Origin: Pomacea canaliculata
Taxonomy: Eukaryota; Mollusca; Gastropoda; Architaenioglossa; Ampullariidae
Direction: 5' to 3'
Assembly (NCBI RefSeq): GCF_003073045.1
Contig: NC_037598.1
Location: 1,167,501 to 1,231,500, forward strand
Length of the DNA stretch: 64,000 nucleotides
Under the pieces are notes generated by a model. The model ran no database searches and was not told where the DNA came from. It saw only the letters and a program-made list of their open reading frames with translations. The position numbers and the translations under genes are program-made. The number at the start of each line of letters is the position of its first letter. The first letter of the stretch is position 1. Below, piece after piece: positions 12,501 through 25,861 of this stretch.

Positions 12501-14903
12501 AGTTCAACCCCGTTGGGAAAGCTCTGACTTTTTGTTTACTTTAATATGAGTGAATATTTGAATAGTTGCTGGTTATGTAGGACTCACTATACATTGACTG
12601 GACCGAGTACATCATTGTACCTGAGAGTACACAAACCAGGGACTACACGGGACGGAAGAAGTAAGAAAAAGCGAGGATCTAGAGGAGGTGTAAGGCACAG
12701 GATGCGGTGGAAAGATGGTGGTGACATGTTGTGGTCACATGACAAGACTGAGGACTGGCATCTATTCCTTGACAGCTCCTCTGACTACGATGAACTCATA
12801 TTAATTCACAGGAACTGTTGCTACTTATATCCGCTTCTGTGAGGACTATGATGTAGAACCAAACCAAAGACTAAGCCGTGGATTAGTAAAGACCTTAACG
12901 CTTGCCTATTGCCATGAAGCGTGCATCTATCCAGAATAACAAGGGAAAGGTGTCGAATATGATAGAAAAATCAAGGAGGAGAAAAAAAAACTATAAAACT
13001 GTGATGAAACGGAAAGAAGGGAATGCGCTGGAGGCAATGAACAAAATGATGGGATGCCAGGTTTGAAGTACATGACTTTTGTGGTGAATGTGTTCTTCCC
13101 TGTCACAATCAAACATTTGAAACTATTTATAAGCCATAAGCCTTGGAGGCATTTTAGCCATAACATTATATAATAAGAACACAATAACAATCTGATCACA
13201 CATTAACAATCTCAGAACAGATAGTGACAGTATGGCAAAATATAGAGATAAATACACAATACTGAATCTATATATATATAGGGATTACTTACACAGTCAT
13301 TAGGCAGGTTGAATAATTTTGCTTAAGTATACAAGTATACGTTTGGATTTAATATTCATTAGCCGGTGTAATTTTACTTTAATGATGCAAAAAAAAAAAA
13401 TAATGAAAATACCGGAAGCACTGCTTTCCATGAAAGAGTAAACAAAGGAGGAGCACACTGACACAATGAAATTTATAGGGTCAAGGCCACTGGTCTAAAG
13501 TCATTCAGCACACTGAGTGTGACTTTTGTAGAACTGGAATAAAGATGGGGTTTACATAGCTTAGGAAAGTATCGAGTGTTTAGGGAAGGTCAGACTTGTG
13601 ACTATTGAATTCACTGAAGGGCGCAGGACCTGAACACCTTTCAGGTGGTCCTGTCCCGGAGTGTTGAAGGTGACCACATTGTCATCAACTAACATATCAA
13701 AGTCTTCAATCACGCACAGTAGATGTCTGTGTTACTCACATCGCTATTTGACAACAACATATGTTATTTTGACTAGGTGATAATGATAATTGTTTGCTAC
13801 TATGTTAACTACATAATGACACTAACATATTGCACACAACATTAACTGTACAACTACAGCATCACAACTGTTCTCCAGGACTTGAACTCTGTGATGACAA
13901 TGACAGTCATACAACACTTGTGTAACTGTATAATGTAAGCACAGTACCACGTACCTGTCTTATCAACGAAGTCCACGCGGGAGAGGGAGACCTTCACGTT
14001 GAAGGTGCAGACTATTTCATCGTAATTTTCTTTTTGTGTTTGCTTTCCAACAGACTGGAGTAGTTCTCCTGCAAGTAGCAGATGGGCAGGTAAATATAAC
14101 ACCTAGAGTATTTTCCTCCATTTTTCTATTTCTTTCTGTGTTTCTCCGTAGTGTCTTTCACACTCTCGTCAACCCGTCACATATCTATCCGTCTGCCGAT
14201 GATAATGATTGATGATTGATGATGATTGATGATTATTATTATTTAAATTTCAGCTGTCTAAAGGACACTTGCAGAAGTTTATGCTCAAACCAAACTGTCA
14301 GTGTGTGTAACCCATCACTCATTTTATTTGTGCCGTTTTCAGCATCACAAGTGAAATAGTTTACATTGCTGACTTTAAAAACTCTCTAGAAACTTGATGA
14401 TCAACAAAGCAGGTCAGGTGGGAACTGAACTTCCTTGGTTTTGTATCGTCTGCCAGCGAGGTCGGGGGTACATGTCTCCAACTTACTATTGTCCTGTGTG
14501 TTTAGCATCCAAGAAACGATTGCTTAAAACCTCACTGGGATGAATAATCTGTCCCAATAATATTCGCTCAACACACACTGTTGTGGTAAAGGTAAAAATC
14601 CAGATTAAAATATTTTCCACAATTATAAAATCATTTTACAGCAGCTTCTGGCTTAAAGTCCGGCTGTTCTGGACACTGGACTCTCTCAAGTTGTACATCT
14701 TCCTAGCTATCCTAGACTCCACCTACTCTACCCCTTCAACATTATCCCGATGTTAAATAGAACTCGTGTCAGATGAGATCAGACATGTGTAGCGGCCATT
14801 AGCGACATTACTAGACTTGAAGACTTCACCTACCTGTCGTCTCACCTGTCGCAGGTTGGAGGTGTGAAAACAGTGGTAGCAGACAGACTATGGTACTCAG
14901 CAT
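9537..14903 (-). CDS. Gene B: paralogue of gene A with ITIM-like tail; frameshift in the transmembrane exon
   Basis: Exons: 14903-14846, 14068-13955, 12423-12121, 11793-11716 and 11385-9537, with the same phases as gene A. The Met equivalent to that of gene A is gone (ATA), but an in-frame ATG 7 codons further on (MLSTIVCLLPLF) can replace it. The Ig halves are NYDEIVCTFNV and KTTGTYTCHG. The transmembrane exon is 78 nt instead of 79: CC in gene A at the CTAGTACCAGC site is a single C here (about 11,743-11,745). This shifts the frame and puts TAG at 11740-11738, after IIIPILLY. The tail exon is nevertheless open for over 600 codons in the expected frame. It contains two copies of an internal repeat, LKPPIAPKPP, DNIQYKEE and near the end LVYTDL (9666-9683), an ITIM consensus. 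Either a recent disruption or a one-base assembly error explains this. If the frameshift is real, the product loses its tail. Confidence 0.7.
12748..13060 (+). mobile_element. LINE fragment, antisense in intron of gene B
   Basis: Orthologous to the fragment at 4,896-5,155 but retaining more of the 5' part: EDWHLFLDSSSDYDELI, then after a frame change YIRFCEDYDVEP, matching the DW..F..SSSDLDELT...YIxFCED block of L2/CR1-like LINEs. The downstream part (KPWISKDLNA, then an ENKKNYK-like stretch) is degraded. It is non-functional. Confidence 0.65.
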
Positions 14904-16065
14904 AGTTTCCGTGCAGTGATATCGTGTCAGTCGTCAAAAATAAACTTTAAACCATCAGAAAACAAAGCAAGAGAAAGGTTGAACCCTCCACACGACTACC
15001 TTTTGTCAAGCTGTGGTCACAGATGCAAATACTCTAGACATTAGTCTGTGTAGGCAGGTCGCCTGCTTTCTGGGAAAGTCTGAAGCTAGTTATTGATAAT
15101 GTCATCCAATCGTCAAGAAGCATAGTCTCAGTTATCAATAACATTCCGATAATACGATTCAGACAGACGATAGCTGAGGTGAAGTTGTCTGATACAATGA
15201 CCAGGTTGTGACAGGTACGAGGTGTGCAACTGTGTAAGTGATGCTACACAATATCGTATCAATACACTTCAGCCAGGCTGTTATCGGTGACCTCTTGACC
15301 TGCAATGCTATCTTTTCTGCTTGTATCACTATTTCAAAAAAAAAAAAATAAATAAATAATAAGAAGACGGATGAAGTTTACAAACTGATACATGTCAACA
15401 TCCTGAGTATAAATATGAACACTTACCGAAGATGAGAACATTAAACGGAAATAAACAAACGACAGCTGTCCTTTCTGTTGTCAGTAGTTCACACCTGACA
15501 GATAGAGTTACCTCAAATGTTTGATAGAAATACCAGATAGCGTGAGTGACAGAAAAGACATTGAGACAGCACCAGAGAATAAAGTCAAGATGCTGATAAC
15601 AGAGACACATTCATCATCAATCACAAAGCTCGATACTGAGATGTGCAAAAGACAAAAACAGTTGATGTATAAAGGACACCTTTTATTAAAAAATTAAAAT
15701 AAAATATTTGATGCAGAATTGATATTGTCCAGTTTGGACTACACACATGTAGGTCACCTTGGAGACGCTGACGGCTTCAATACATTCTTAATGCAAAATA
15801 CAGGCTACAATAAGAGTACATGAAATAAAATCTTAAAAATATGTCATAAAAAGACCTGCGGATGTTTGCTGTTCATCTGTCAAATGCGGATATTGTATGT
15901 ACACACAATAGTGCAAATAAAGACCATTGAAAATGCAGGACACATGCATGACTGGAATGGGATGGCAGTTTGAAAACACACACACTACACCAAACACACA
16001 CACACACATCATACAATACACCACACACTACACCAAAATCACACTACACCACACACACACACAGG

Positions 16066-17918
16066 TTAACTCTTAATTACAGCGACTGTAGCTGTAGTTC
16101 CTGTTGTTTTAGTCAAACCATCGCCCGTGGTGTCAGGGTCTTGTGAATCTTGGCCTTTCAGTGGCAAACTTTCTGTCGGCGAAGGGAGATGATTCTGATC
16201 GCCAGACATCTCCACTGATTGTCTCTTGTGTTTGAAAACTCGTCGTCTGCACACAAATGTTTCTGTCTAAAAATGTGTTCTCTCTTCTCTCTCCCTTTAT
16301 CTGTGTGTGTGGTTAGTGTGTGTGTGTGATTTAGTGTGTGGTGGTGGTGGTGGTGGTGGTGTTGTGTGTGTGGTGTGGTGTGTGTAATAGAAACAGACTT
16401 TGTGGTTAGTATTGAACTCGTCCTGCAAAGTCAATGGCTGACCCCAGTGAAGAAGCACTACTTGACCTCAGTAATTATTATACCAGTGTATATATAAACA
16501 CTACATACTATTTATCAGTGACCTACTATTTGTCAGTGTGGATCTCAGTGCATTCACTGCTACAAACACATGGCAATATGTGTTGGTGTTGTCTAAACAA
16601 AGTGACACAGAAGCAAGACCTACCTGTACAATACAAGCAGCACAAGGATGACAACCACGATGACCGCGGGAATTGAAATTAATGCCAGCAATTTACTGGA
16701 TGAGTCTGGAGTGTTATTCTCTTCTGATAAATTAATAAACAAATAAATAATATTTAGGTTACAAGTGCAATATTTTCTTTTTATTTTGATATGGAAGCAA
16801 AATGATATAAGACAGTTGAAGTTCTCTAGTTCTGTTGCCTATTTATTTCCTGTGACATACCTGCTTTTGGCCTTTGTTGATCTTGTTTAGTATGCCTTGT
16901 AATAATTCACATATAATGGCTGAAAAACTGGTTGAGGAGCAGACTGTCTTTGACACGGAATTATTACAAAATTATAAACAGTTAAACAACACCAGAAACA
17001 CTAGTTAAGAGATTAAATCATGGGAGCATTTTAATGTACAAGACAAACATTGTGTTGAAAGTACCTGCTAGTGGAAGAGAACATTGTCTGGAAGTGTTTG
17101 TGATGTTGCACTGTGTAGTATGAAGACTTGCAGGTCCATGGAAGCCCTAGCACGTGTAGGACCCTACAGAGTCCGCTGACCTCTTGACCTCGAAAGTCCA
17201 CCTCTCGCCTTGTGTCAAAGACTCAGGGAACTTGAGAGTGATTAGCTTTGCAAATTTTTCTGCCGTCTGACATGGTGAGCACGTTATTATAATTTCAGGA
17301 GAAAATTCTGTAAACAGAAAGTTTTGTATACTATAAATGCCATGTGTTCTAATCAGCATTTCTGTAAAGTTCAAGACAAAAATGTAATCAACATCTGTCC
17401 ATTATTTAGAGTATCTGTCTGTCATCTTATCATCACTTACCACTTACCAGTCGTCCATCAGCCCTTTTGTAAAACAATATATATATAGTTACTGTTTTAT
17501 TGTATATTACTAAAACACAAGACAATGAGTTTTCTAAGGTCTCTACTTTAGTTAGGCGATGACAGAAGAAATATCATTTTGTCTATGAGAAAATTTCAAA
17601 GTAAAGAAAAACTGTCTCTTCAGCACAGACATCAGTTTGATATAATCTAGTCTTGCACTGCCAAATGGTTGGATTCCAACACTTATCCAATTCAATTAAT
17701 CAATCTACCAATCAACCAATCAAATCTCATTGTCACTTTTCATCTTCACTCTAATCTTCATCTTTGTCATCTTTATATGGATGAAAAAAAATCGACAGGC
17801 TCACCAGGCTCCTTAATGATGCTGGCATGAAAGAGGGAAATGCTGACAGGAAATACACAGTCTATAACAGATGTGTTACTCTTGTCACAGCTGCCCCGCA
17901 CCTGGCAGGTAGAATTTC
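16066..17918 (-). pseudogene. Gene C: Ig-like type I membrane protein, interrupted by one in-frame TAG
   Basis: Exons recognised: 17918-17805 (GNSTCQVRG...SVIDCVFPVSIS), 17307-17065 (EFSPEIIITCSPC...DSVGSYTC), 16723-16624 (transmembrane LLALISIPAVIVVVILVLLV) and 16246-16066 (basic RRRVFKHKR stop-transfer, Ser/Thr/Pro-rich tail, TAA). Junction phases match genes A, D and E. The codon directly after the F-strand SYTC is TAG (17149-17147), where relatives have His or Leu. Beyond it the frame is open through all remaining exons (GFHGPASLHTTQCNIT and on), so this is the only lesion seen. No signal-peptide exon was found. Upstream lies the 5-kb TCAC microsatellite, so exon 1 may be beyond it or lost. 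Translation as written would give a secreted or partial ectodomain. Pseudogene, null allele and base error remain possible. Confidence 0.7.
16301..16390. repeat. GT/GGT-rich simple repeat
   Basis: Imperfect GTGTGT and GGTGGTGGT tract immediately 5' of the gene C tail exon. A matching CACACA-rich tract lies at about 15,975-16,063, on the other side of that exon. Confidence 0.8.
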
Positions 17919-18408
17919 CTGAAAAAAAGTTTCTACACATGAGAGCAGCCAGGGAAATAAAGAGGGATGGAGCAAGATAGACGAAGACAAACACACAGTT
18001 TACACAATCTGTGCTTATATCCATTGCATTTTCATCACTTTCTATAAGCATTCTGTTAAAAAAAAAAGATTTCAGTTCTAATTTGATTGTCCGTTTAGAA
18101 AAGCTATTGAATTACTTCTTGAAAACCTAATATTTGCTGAAATATTAAATGAAACTATTTTTAAAATACACAGTACGTTGAAAACACTTTTTATTATTGC
18201 ATAAAAGCACAAAGACCTGAGGAGAAAGAGAAAAATCAGGGAAGAATGGAAGAAAGGAATGTGACACCAATTATGTTGGAAAGTCTCACATTAAATGACA
18301 ACAAATGTGTCGGAAGTTTTCAAAGAAACTAGATAGCTTTATTTGTACATCTTCTAGCCTGGATTACTTTGATCCTGTGAAGAGAGGAGAGATGACCAGT
18401 GCGTTAAA

Positions 18409-21400
18409 CTCACTCACTCACTCACTCACTCACTCACTCACTCACTCACTCACTCAACTACTCACTCACTCACTCTACTCACTCACTCACTCACTCACTC
18501 ACTCACTCACTCTTACTCACTCACTCACTCACTCACTCACTCACTCACTCACTCTCACTCTCTACTCACTCACTCACTCACTCACTCACTCACTCACTCA
18601 CTCACTCACTCACGTCACTCACTCACTCACTCACTCACTCACTCACTCACTCACTCACTCACTCACTCACTCACTCACTCACTCACTCACTCACTCACTC
18701 ACTCACTCACTCACTCACTCACTCACTCACTCACTCACTCACTCACTCACTCACTCACTCACTCACTCACTCACTCACTCACTCACTCACTCACTCACTC
18801 ACTCACTCACTCACTCACTCACTCACTCACTCACTCACTCACTCACTCTCTAACTCACTCACTCACTCACTCACTCACCTCACTCACTCACTCACTCACT
18901 CACTCACTCACTCACTCACTCACCACTCACTCACTCACTCACTCACTCACTCACTCACTCACTCACTCACTCACTCACTCACTCACTCACTCACTCACTC
19001 ACTCACTCACTCATCCTCACTCACTCACTCACTCACTCACTCACTCACTCACTCACTCACTCACTCACTCACTCACTCACCACTCACTCACTCACTCACC
19101 ACTCACTCACTCACTCACTCACTCACTCACTCACTCACTCACTCACTCACTCACTCACTCACTCACTCACTCACTCACTCACTCACTCACTCACTCACAC
19201 TCACTCACTCATCACTCACTCACTCACTCACTCACTCACTCACTCACTCACTCACTCACTCACTCACTCACTCACTCACTCACTCACTCACTCACTCACT
19301 CACTCACTCACTCACTCACTCACTCACTCACTCACTCACTCACTCATCACTCACTCACTCACTCACTCACTCACTCACTCACTCACTCACTCACTCACTC
19401 ACTCACTCACTCACTCACTCACTCACTCACTCACTCACTCACTCACTCACTCACTCAACTCACTCACTCACTCACTCACTCACTCACTCACTCACTCACT
19501 CACTCACTCACTCACTCACTCACTCACTCACTCACTCACTCACTCACTCACTCACTCACTCACTCACCACTCACTCACTCACTCACTCACTCACTCACTC
19601 ACTCACTCACTCACTCACTCACTCACTCACTCACTCACTCACTCACTCACTCACTCACTCACTCACTCACTCACTCACTCACTCACTCACTCACTCACAC
19701 TCACTCACTCACTCACTCACTCACTCACTCACTCACTCACTCACTCACTCACTCACTCACTCACTCACTCACTCACTCACTCACTCACTCACTCACTCAC
19801 TCACTCACTCACTCACTCACTCACTCACTCACTCACTCACTCACTCACTCACTCACTCACTCATCACTCACTCACTCCACTCACTCACTCACTCACTCAC
19901 TCACTCATCACTCACTCACTCACTCACTCACTCACTCACTCACTCACTCACTCACTCACTCATCACTCACTCACTCACTCACTCACTCACTCACTCACTC
20001 ACTCACTCACTCACTCACTCACTCACTCACTCACTCACTCACTCACTCACTCACTCACTCACTCACTCACTACTCACTCACTCACTCACTCACTCACTCA
20101 CTCACTCACTCACTCACTCACTCACTCACTCACTCACTCACTCACTCACTCACTCACTCACTCCTCACTCACTCACTCACTCACTCACTCACTCACTCAC
20201 TCACTCACTCACTCACTCACTCACTCACTCACTCACTCACTCACTCATCACTCACTCACTCACTCACTCACTCACTCACTCACTCACTCACTCACTCACT
20301 CACTCACTCACTCACTCACTCACTCACTCACTCACTCACTCACTCACTCACATCACTCACTCACTCACTCACTCACTCACTCACTCACTCACTCACTCAC
20401 TCACTCACTCACTCACTCACTCATCACTCACTCACTCACTCACTCACTCACTCACTCACTCACTCACTCACTCACTCACTCACTCACTCACTCACTCACT
20501 CACTCACTCACTCACTCACTCACTCACTCACTCACTCACTCACTCACTCACTCACTCACTCACTCACTCACTCACTCACTCACTCACTCACTCACTCACT
20601 CACTCACTCACTCACTCACTCACTCACTCACTCACTCACTCACTCACTCACTCACTCACTCACAGTTCACTCACTCACTCACTCACTCACTCACTCACTC
20701 ACTCACTCACTCACTCACTCACTCACTCACTCACTCACTCACTCACTCACTCACTCACTCACTCACTCACTCACTCACTCACTCACTCACTCACTCACTC
20801 ACTCACTCACTCACTCACTCACTCACTCACTCATCACTCAACTCACTCACTCACTCACTCACTCACTCACTCACTCACTCACTCACTCACTCACTCACTC
20901 ACTCACTCACTCACGTCACTCACTCACTCACTCACTCACTCACTCACTCACTCACTCACTCACTCACTCACTCACTCACTCACTCATCACTCACTCACTC
21001 ACTCACTCACTCACTCACTCACTCACTCACTCACTCACTCACTCACTCACTCACTCACTCACTCACTCACTCACTCACTCACTCACTCACTCACTCACTC
21101 ACTCACTCACTCACTCACTCACTCACTCACTCACTCACTCACTCACTCACTCACTCACTCACTCACTCACTCACTCACTCACTCACTCACTCACTCACTC
21201 ACTCACTCACTCACTCACTCACTCACTCACTCACTCACTCACTCACTCACTCTCACTCACTCACTCACTCACTCACTCACTCACTCACTCACTCACTCAC
21301 TCACTCACTCACTCATCACTCACTCACTCACTCACTCACTCACTCACTCACTCACTCACTCACTCACTCATCACTCACTCACTCACTCACTCACTCACTC

Positions 21401-23508
21401 ACTCACTCAACTCACTCACTTCACTCACTCACTCACTCACTCACTCACTCACTCACTCACTCACTCCTCACTCACTCACTCACTCACTCACTCACTCACT
21501 CACTCACTCACTCACTCACTCACTCATCACTCACTCACTCACTCACTCACTCACTCACTCACTCACTCACTCACATCACTCACTCATCACTCACTCACTC
21601 ACTCACTCACTCACTCACTCACTCACCACTCAGCTCACTCACTCACTCACTCACTCACTCACTCACTCACTCCTCACTCACTCACTCACTCACTCACTCA
21701 CTCACTCACTCACTCACACTCACTCACTCACTCACTCACTCACTCACTCACTCACTCACTCACTCACTCACTCACTCACTCACTCACTCACTCACTCACT
21801 CACTCACTCACTCACTCACTCACTACTCACTCACTCACTCACTCACTCACTCACTCACTCACTCACTCACTCACTCACTCACTCACTCACTCACTCACTC
21901 ACTCACTCACTCACTCACTCACTCACTCACTCACTCACTCACTCACTCATCACTCACTCACTCACTCACTCACTCACTCACTCACTCACTCACTCACTCA
22001 CTCACTCACTCACTCACTCACTCACTCACTCACTCACTCACTCACTCACTCACTCACTCACTCACTCACTCACTCACTCACTCACTCACTCACTCACTCA
22101 CTCACTCACTCACTCACTCACTCACTCACTCACTCACTCACTCACTCACTCACTCACTCACTCACTCACTCACTCACTCACTCACTCACTCACTCACTCA
22201 CTCACACCACTCACTCACCTCACTCACTCACTCACTCAACTCCTCACTCACTCACTCACTCACTCACTCTCACTCACTTCACTCACTCACTCACTCACTC
22301 ACTCACTACTCACATCACTCACTCACTCACACTCACTCACTCACTCACTCACTCACTCACTCACTCACTCACTCACTCACTCACTCACTCACTCACTCAC
22401 TCACTCATCACTCACTCCTCACTCACTCACTCACTCACTCACTCACTCACTCACTCACTCACTCACTCACTCACTCACTCACTCACTCACTCACTCACTC
22501 ACTCACTCACTCACTCACTCCACTCACTCACTCACACATCACTCACTCACTCACTCACTCACTCACTCACTCCTCACTCACTCACTCACTCACTCACTCA
22601 CTCACTCACGTCACTCAGCTCACTCACTCACTCACTCACTCACTCACTCACTCACTCACTCACTCACTCACTCACTCACTATTTCACTCACTTCACTCAC
22701 TCACCTCACTCACTCACTCACTCACTCACTCACTCACTCACTCACTCACTCACTCACTCACTCACTCACTCTCACTCACTGCATCACATTCACTCACTCA
22801 CTCACATCTCACTCACTCACTCACTCACTCACTCACTCACTCACTCACTCACTCACTCACTCACTCACTCACTCACTCACTCACTCACTCACTCACTCAC
22901 TCACTCACTCACCTCACTTCACACTCACACTCACTCACTCACTCACTCACTCACTCACTCACTCACTCACTCACTCATCACTCACTCACTCACTCACTCA
23001 CTCACTCACTCTCACACTCACTCACTCACTCACTCACTCACTCACTCACTCTCATCACTCACTCACCACTCACTCACTCCTCACTCACTCACTCACTCAC
23101 TCTCTCACAAGGCCTCACACAAGTCACTCAGCTCACTCAACACTCACTCACTCACTCCACTCACTCACTTCCTCACTCATCACTCACTCACTCACTCACT
23201 CTCACTCACTCACTCACTCACTCACTCACTCACTCACGTCATCACTCACTCACCACTACTCACACTCACTCACTCACTCACTCACTCACGTTCTCACATT
23301 CACTCACTCACTCACTCACTCACTCAATACTCACTCACTCATCGTCCTCACTCACTCTCCTCACTCACTCACTCACTCACTCACTCACTCACTCACTCAC
23401 TCACTCACTCACTCACTCACTCACTCTCATCACTCACTTCACTCACTCACTCACTCACTCACTCACCTCACTCACTCACTCATCACTCACTTCACTCACT
23501 CACTCACT
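18409..23508. repeat. Giant (TCAC)n tetranucleotide microsatellite, about 5.1 kb
   Basis: Almost uninterrupted CTCA/TCAC repeats for about 5.1 kb. The core has sporadic one- to three-base slips (TCATCACTC, CACCACTC). The right-hand end from about 22,200 is more degenerate, and the left margin (18,460-18,620) has CTACTCAC and TCTCACTC variants. On the minus strand, the coding strand of the Ig genes, the unit reads (GTGA)n. The long open plus-strand frame here (THSL repeats) is an artefact of the 4-nt period and not a gene. Confidence 0.98.
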
Positions 23509-23509
23509 T

Positions 23510-25860
23510 TTTTATTTGTCACTGTCAGATTTGAACACACACCTTTCAGTCTTCAGACCTCGTCGGTAGCCACCAGGCTATTCAGCCGTTAGCAACTAAC
23601 GTGTCTAAAGTTCGTGAAGAAGTCAACTTCGCCGTTTACAACAATTAACATATCCGCTGAACCGAGACGCACGCGCCCCAGAACCGGTGACGTCATCGAC
23701 AACGAGGCTGCTGTTAACGAAGATGACTAGTGCACGACGGACCACGAACACCCTGCTACTGTCCCCCTAGGTACCTCCAACTGCCAGGAACTCACACGTC
23801 ATACTCAATCGAGTGAACAAGATCGGAGTGACAGACGGCAACAATCTACCCGATCCTCTCCCCTCCAAACATCATTGTACGCGTGGTCAGAGTTGCCTGC
23901 CCAGTCAATGGAGGACATCGAAAACGGACAACAGTACCTATAAGAACACCAACAAGAAATAAGTGACAGATGGCCGGTCCTCCACAGTTCATGACAATTG
24001 CTATCCATAATGTCGAGACTTTGTGTGGACGGCAAGAACACAAGCAAGACAAGGGAGAGAATAAGTTTCACTGACCCAGTGACTACGCGACACGAGGTGT
24101 CCGTGCTAACGGTCACCAGGACACAGCACGGGACTCACCCGTGAAAATATTTCACATCTTCAACTGCGACATCGACGGTTTTGCTCGTGAAAACACATCC
24201 TGGCTTTGTACAAAAGCATGAACGTGTTTGTTATTGTGTCTTACAGACATTGCTTGACGTCAGCAGTACACTGCAATGTTTCTCTGACTTCCAACGATAC
24301 TTCAGTCCTGCTTCTACACTTACATCGCAAGGAAGAGCTGCCGGCCGATATCCTTGTTTTTAGTAAAAAATGTATTTAATAAGTTTTTGCATAGACTGCA
24401 GTGTTTGTAAAGGAGACATATACCCACGGAGCTGGCGCAATCACAAAGACATTTCTCGGCGAGAAAATCGCTCTTGGTGGAGATCAGTGGCGGGCAAACA
24501 GTTGAAATGCGCTCTGGGAGAGACAGGTTGCATCAATTCGGCATTAATGTCCTCCGCCGTCTTAACTACAAAGACAGGCTGGAAGATGTGTATGTGTGTG
24601 ATGGAGGAAATGTGTAGTTTTGATCACCTTTCACAGACCGCTGGACACAGGATCTGTTTTGTCATGTGAAGTATGCCTTTGCTGTGAATGTGATTTGTGA
24701 ACTCTCAGGTTGTTACAGTTCTGGGCGTGTGTCTCTGCATGTGTGCGTGTGTGGTGTGAGTGTGCTCTTCTTTCTCTTTTTCTTCTCTTGCTTCTGTCGT
24801 CAAGGAAGAGTTTTTGATAACTGTGGCGTTAGCTTAAAGAAGTGAGAGAGAAGGGTTGTCTGAGGAATGGTTGTATAAAGGAGGACATTGACTGTATGAC
24901 GCATTGTGCTATCGCCAAAAACCAAACAAAAGCAGCAGCAGCAACAACAACAAATACATTTAGACATCATCCCCTCGTCCTCGCAAGTACAATTGAATTG
25001 CTGGACATATCATGAGAAAATTTCTGTTATTTCGAACGTTTTTAATTTAAAGGTATAAACACTTTCTCTCCTCACAAACAACGCGATCACCCACGATGCT
25101 ACCGCGGCTGCAGGGCGGCGGGTCGAAGAGGACCGCTGGATGATGAAGATAATGTATGGTCGACGTGGGACTGGCTGTCCCAGCAGACCAGGCCAGGACA
25201 GTGACAAACTTTTCAGAGATGCGGAGACAAAGAGGGGTCTGAGTTTACCGAGACCTCCAAACTGACTGGCCTCGCTTGCCCCCGGAGAGACAGGCCACTG
25301 TGTGTGTGTGTGGGTGCGTGCGTGCGTGGATGAGAGAGAGAGAGGGTGTGTGTGTTCTAGCGAGTGAAGCGTTCTCTCTCTCTTTCAAGTCTCAATGGAG
25401 GGGTGCCGCATGTGTGTGTAAGAAAAGAGCAAAGATCACATTAAAAGAAATCCGTGATGACGCCCAATAAATAAATAACTAAATCATTATTCACCTTTCG
25501 ATTTGTAACCGCATAAAATTCTAGAATGTGGAAAGGGATGGACTGCGGTCAGCATTCATATGAAGACTGTTTTTCTACTCTCACCATCATGAAAAGTGAT
25601 CACTTGTTAGGATTTTCGAAACAAGTTGAGATCACATCAGAGTTTGAAAAATATCAGTCTCATCAAAATAACCGACCTGAGGTCACTTGTAGGCGGCCAT
25701 CTGGATGCACATCAAACACATGAACAGATGGCTGGCTTTATGCTACAACCACTACCTGATGGAACATTACATGTGGAAACACAGTGGCTAGTCAAGCAGC
25801 TAGCTAGTTTTATCATGCCTTTGGCTTGAGTTTGTACTGAGCAACGCAAGCACTCGTAAC
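23510..25860. other. Unique intergenic sequence, no supported gene
   Basis: Unique-looking sequence after the microsatellite. It contains a CRE-like TGACGTCA near 23,689 and several short open frames without ATG starts, splice context or recognisable domains. One minus-strand frame has a hydrophobic LILSLVLLVFLPS stretch (about 24,040-24,070) but starts at GTG only, so I do not call it the missing signal exon of gene C. Confidence 0.5.
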
Positions 25861-25861
25861 C

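Larger units (their letters stand above)
7030..15087. repeat. Tandem segmental duplication, copy 2
   Basis: Second copy of the block at 1-6,869, in the same orientation, separated from copy 1 by about 160 bp. It holds gene B. Relative to copy 1 it has an extra 1.46 kb at about 8,265-9,725 and about 200 bp extra near 14,440-14,640, and lacks several hundred bp between the Ig and transmembrane exons (near 11,840-12,000). Confidence 0.9.

Noticed and set aside
18305-18853. 182-codon open frame of THSL repeats
   Set aside because: Produced by the 4-bp TCAC repeat, which is open in several frames; no gene signal.
23805-24116. Hydrophobic minus-strand frame considered as the missing signal exon of gene C
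   Set aside because: No ATG in frame before the hydrophobic stretch and no phase-1 donor directly after it.
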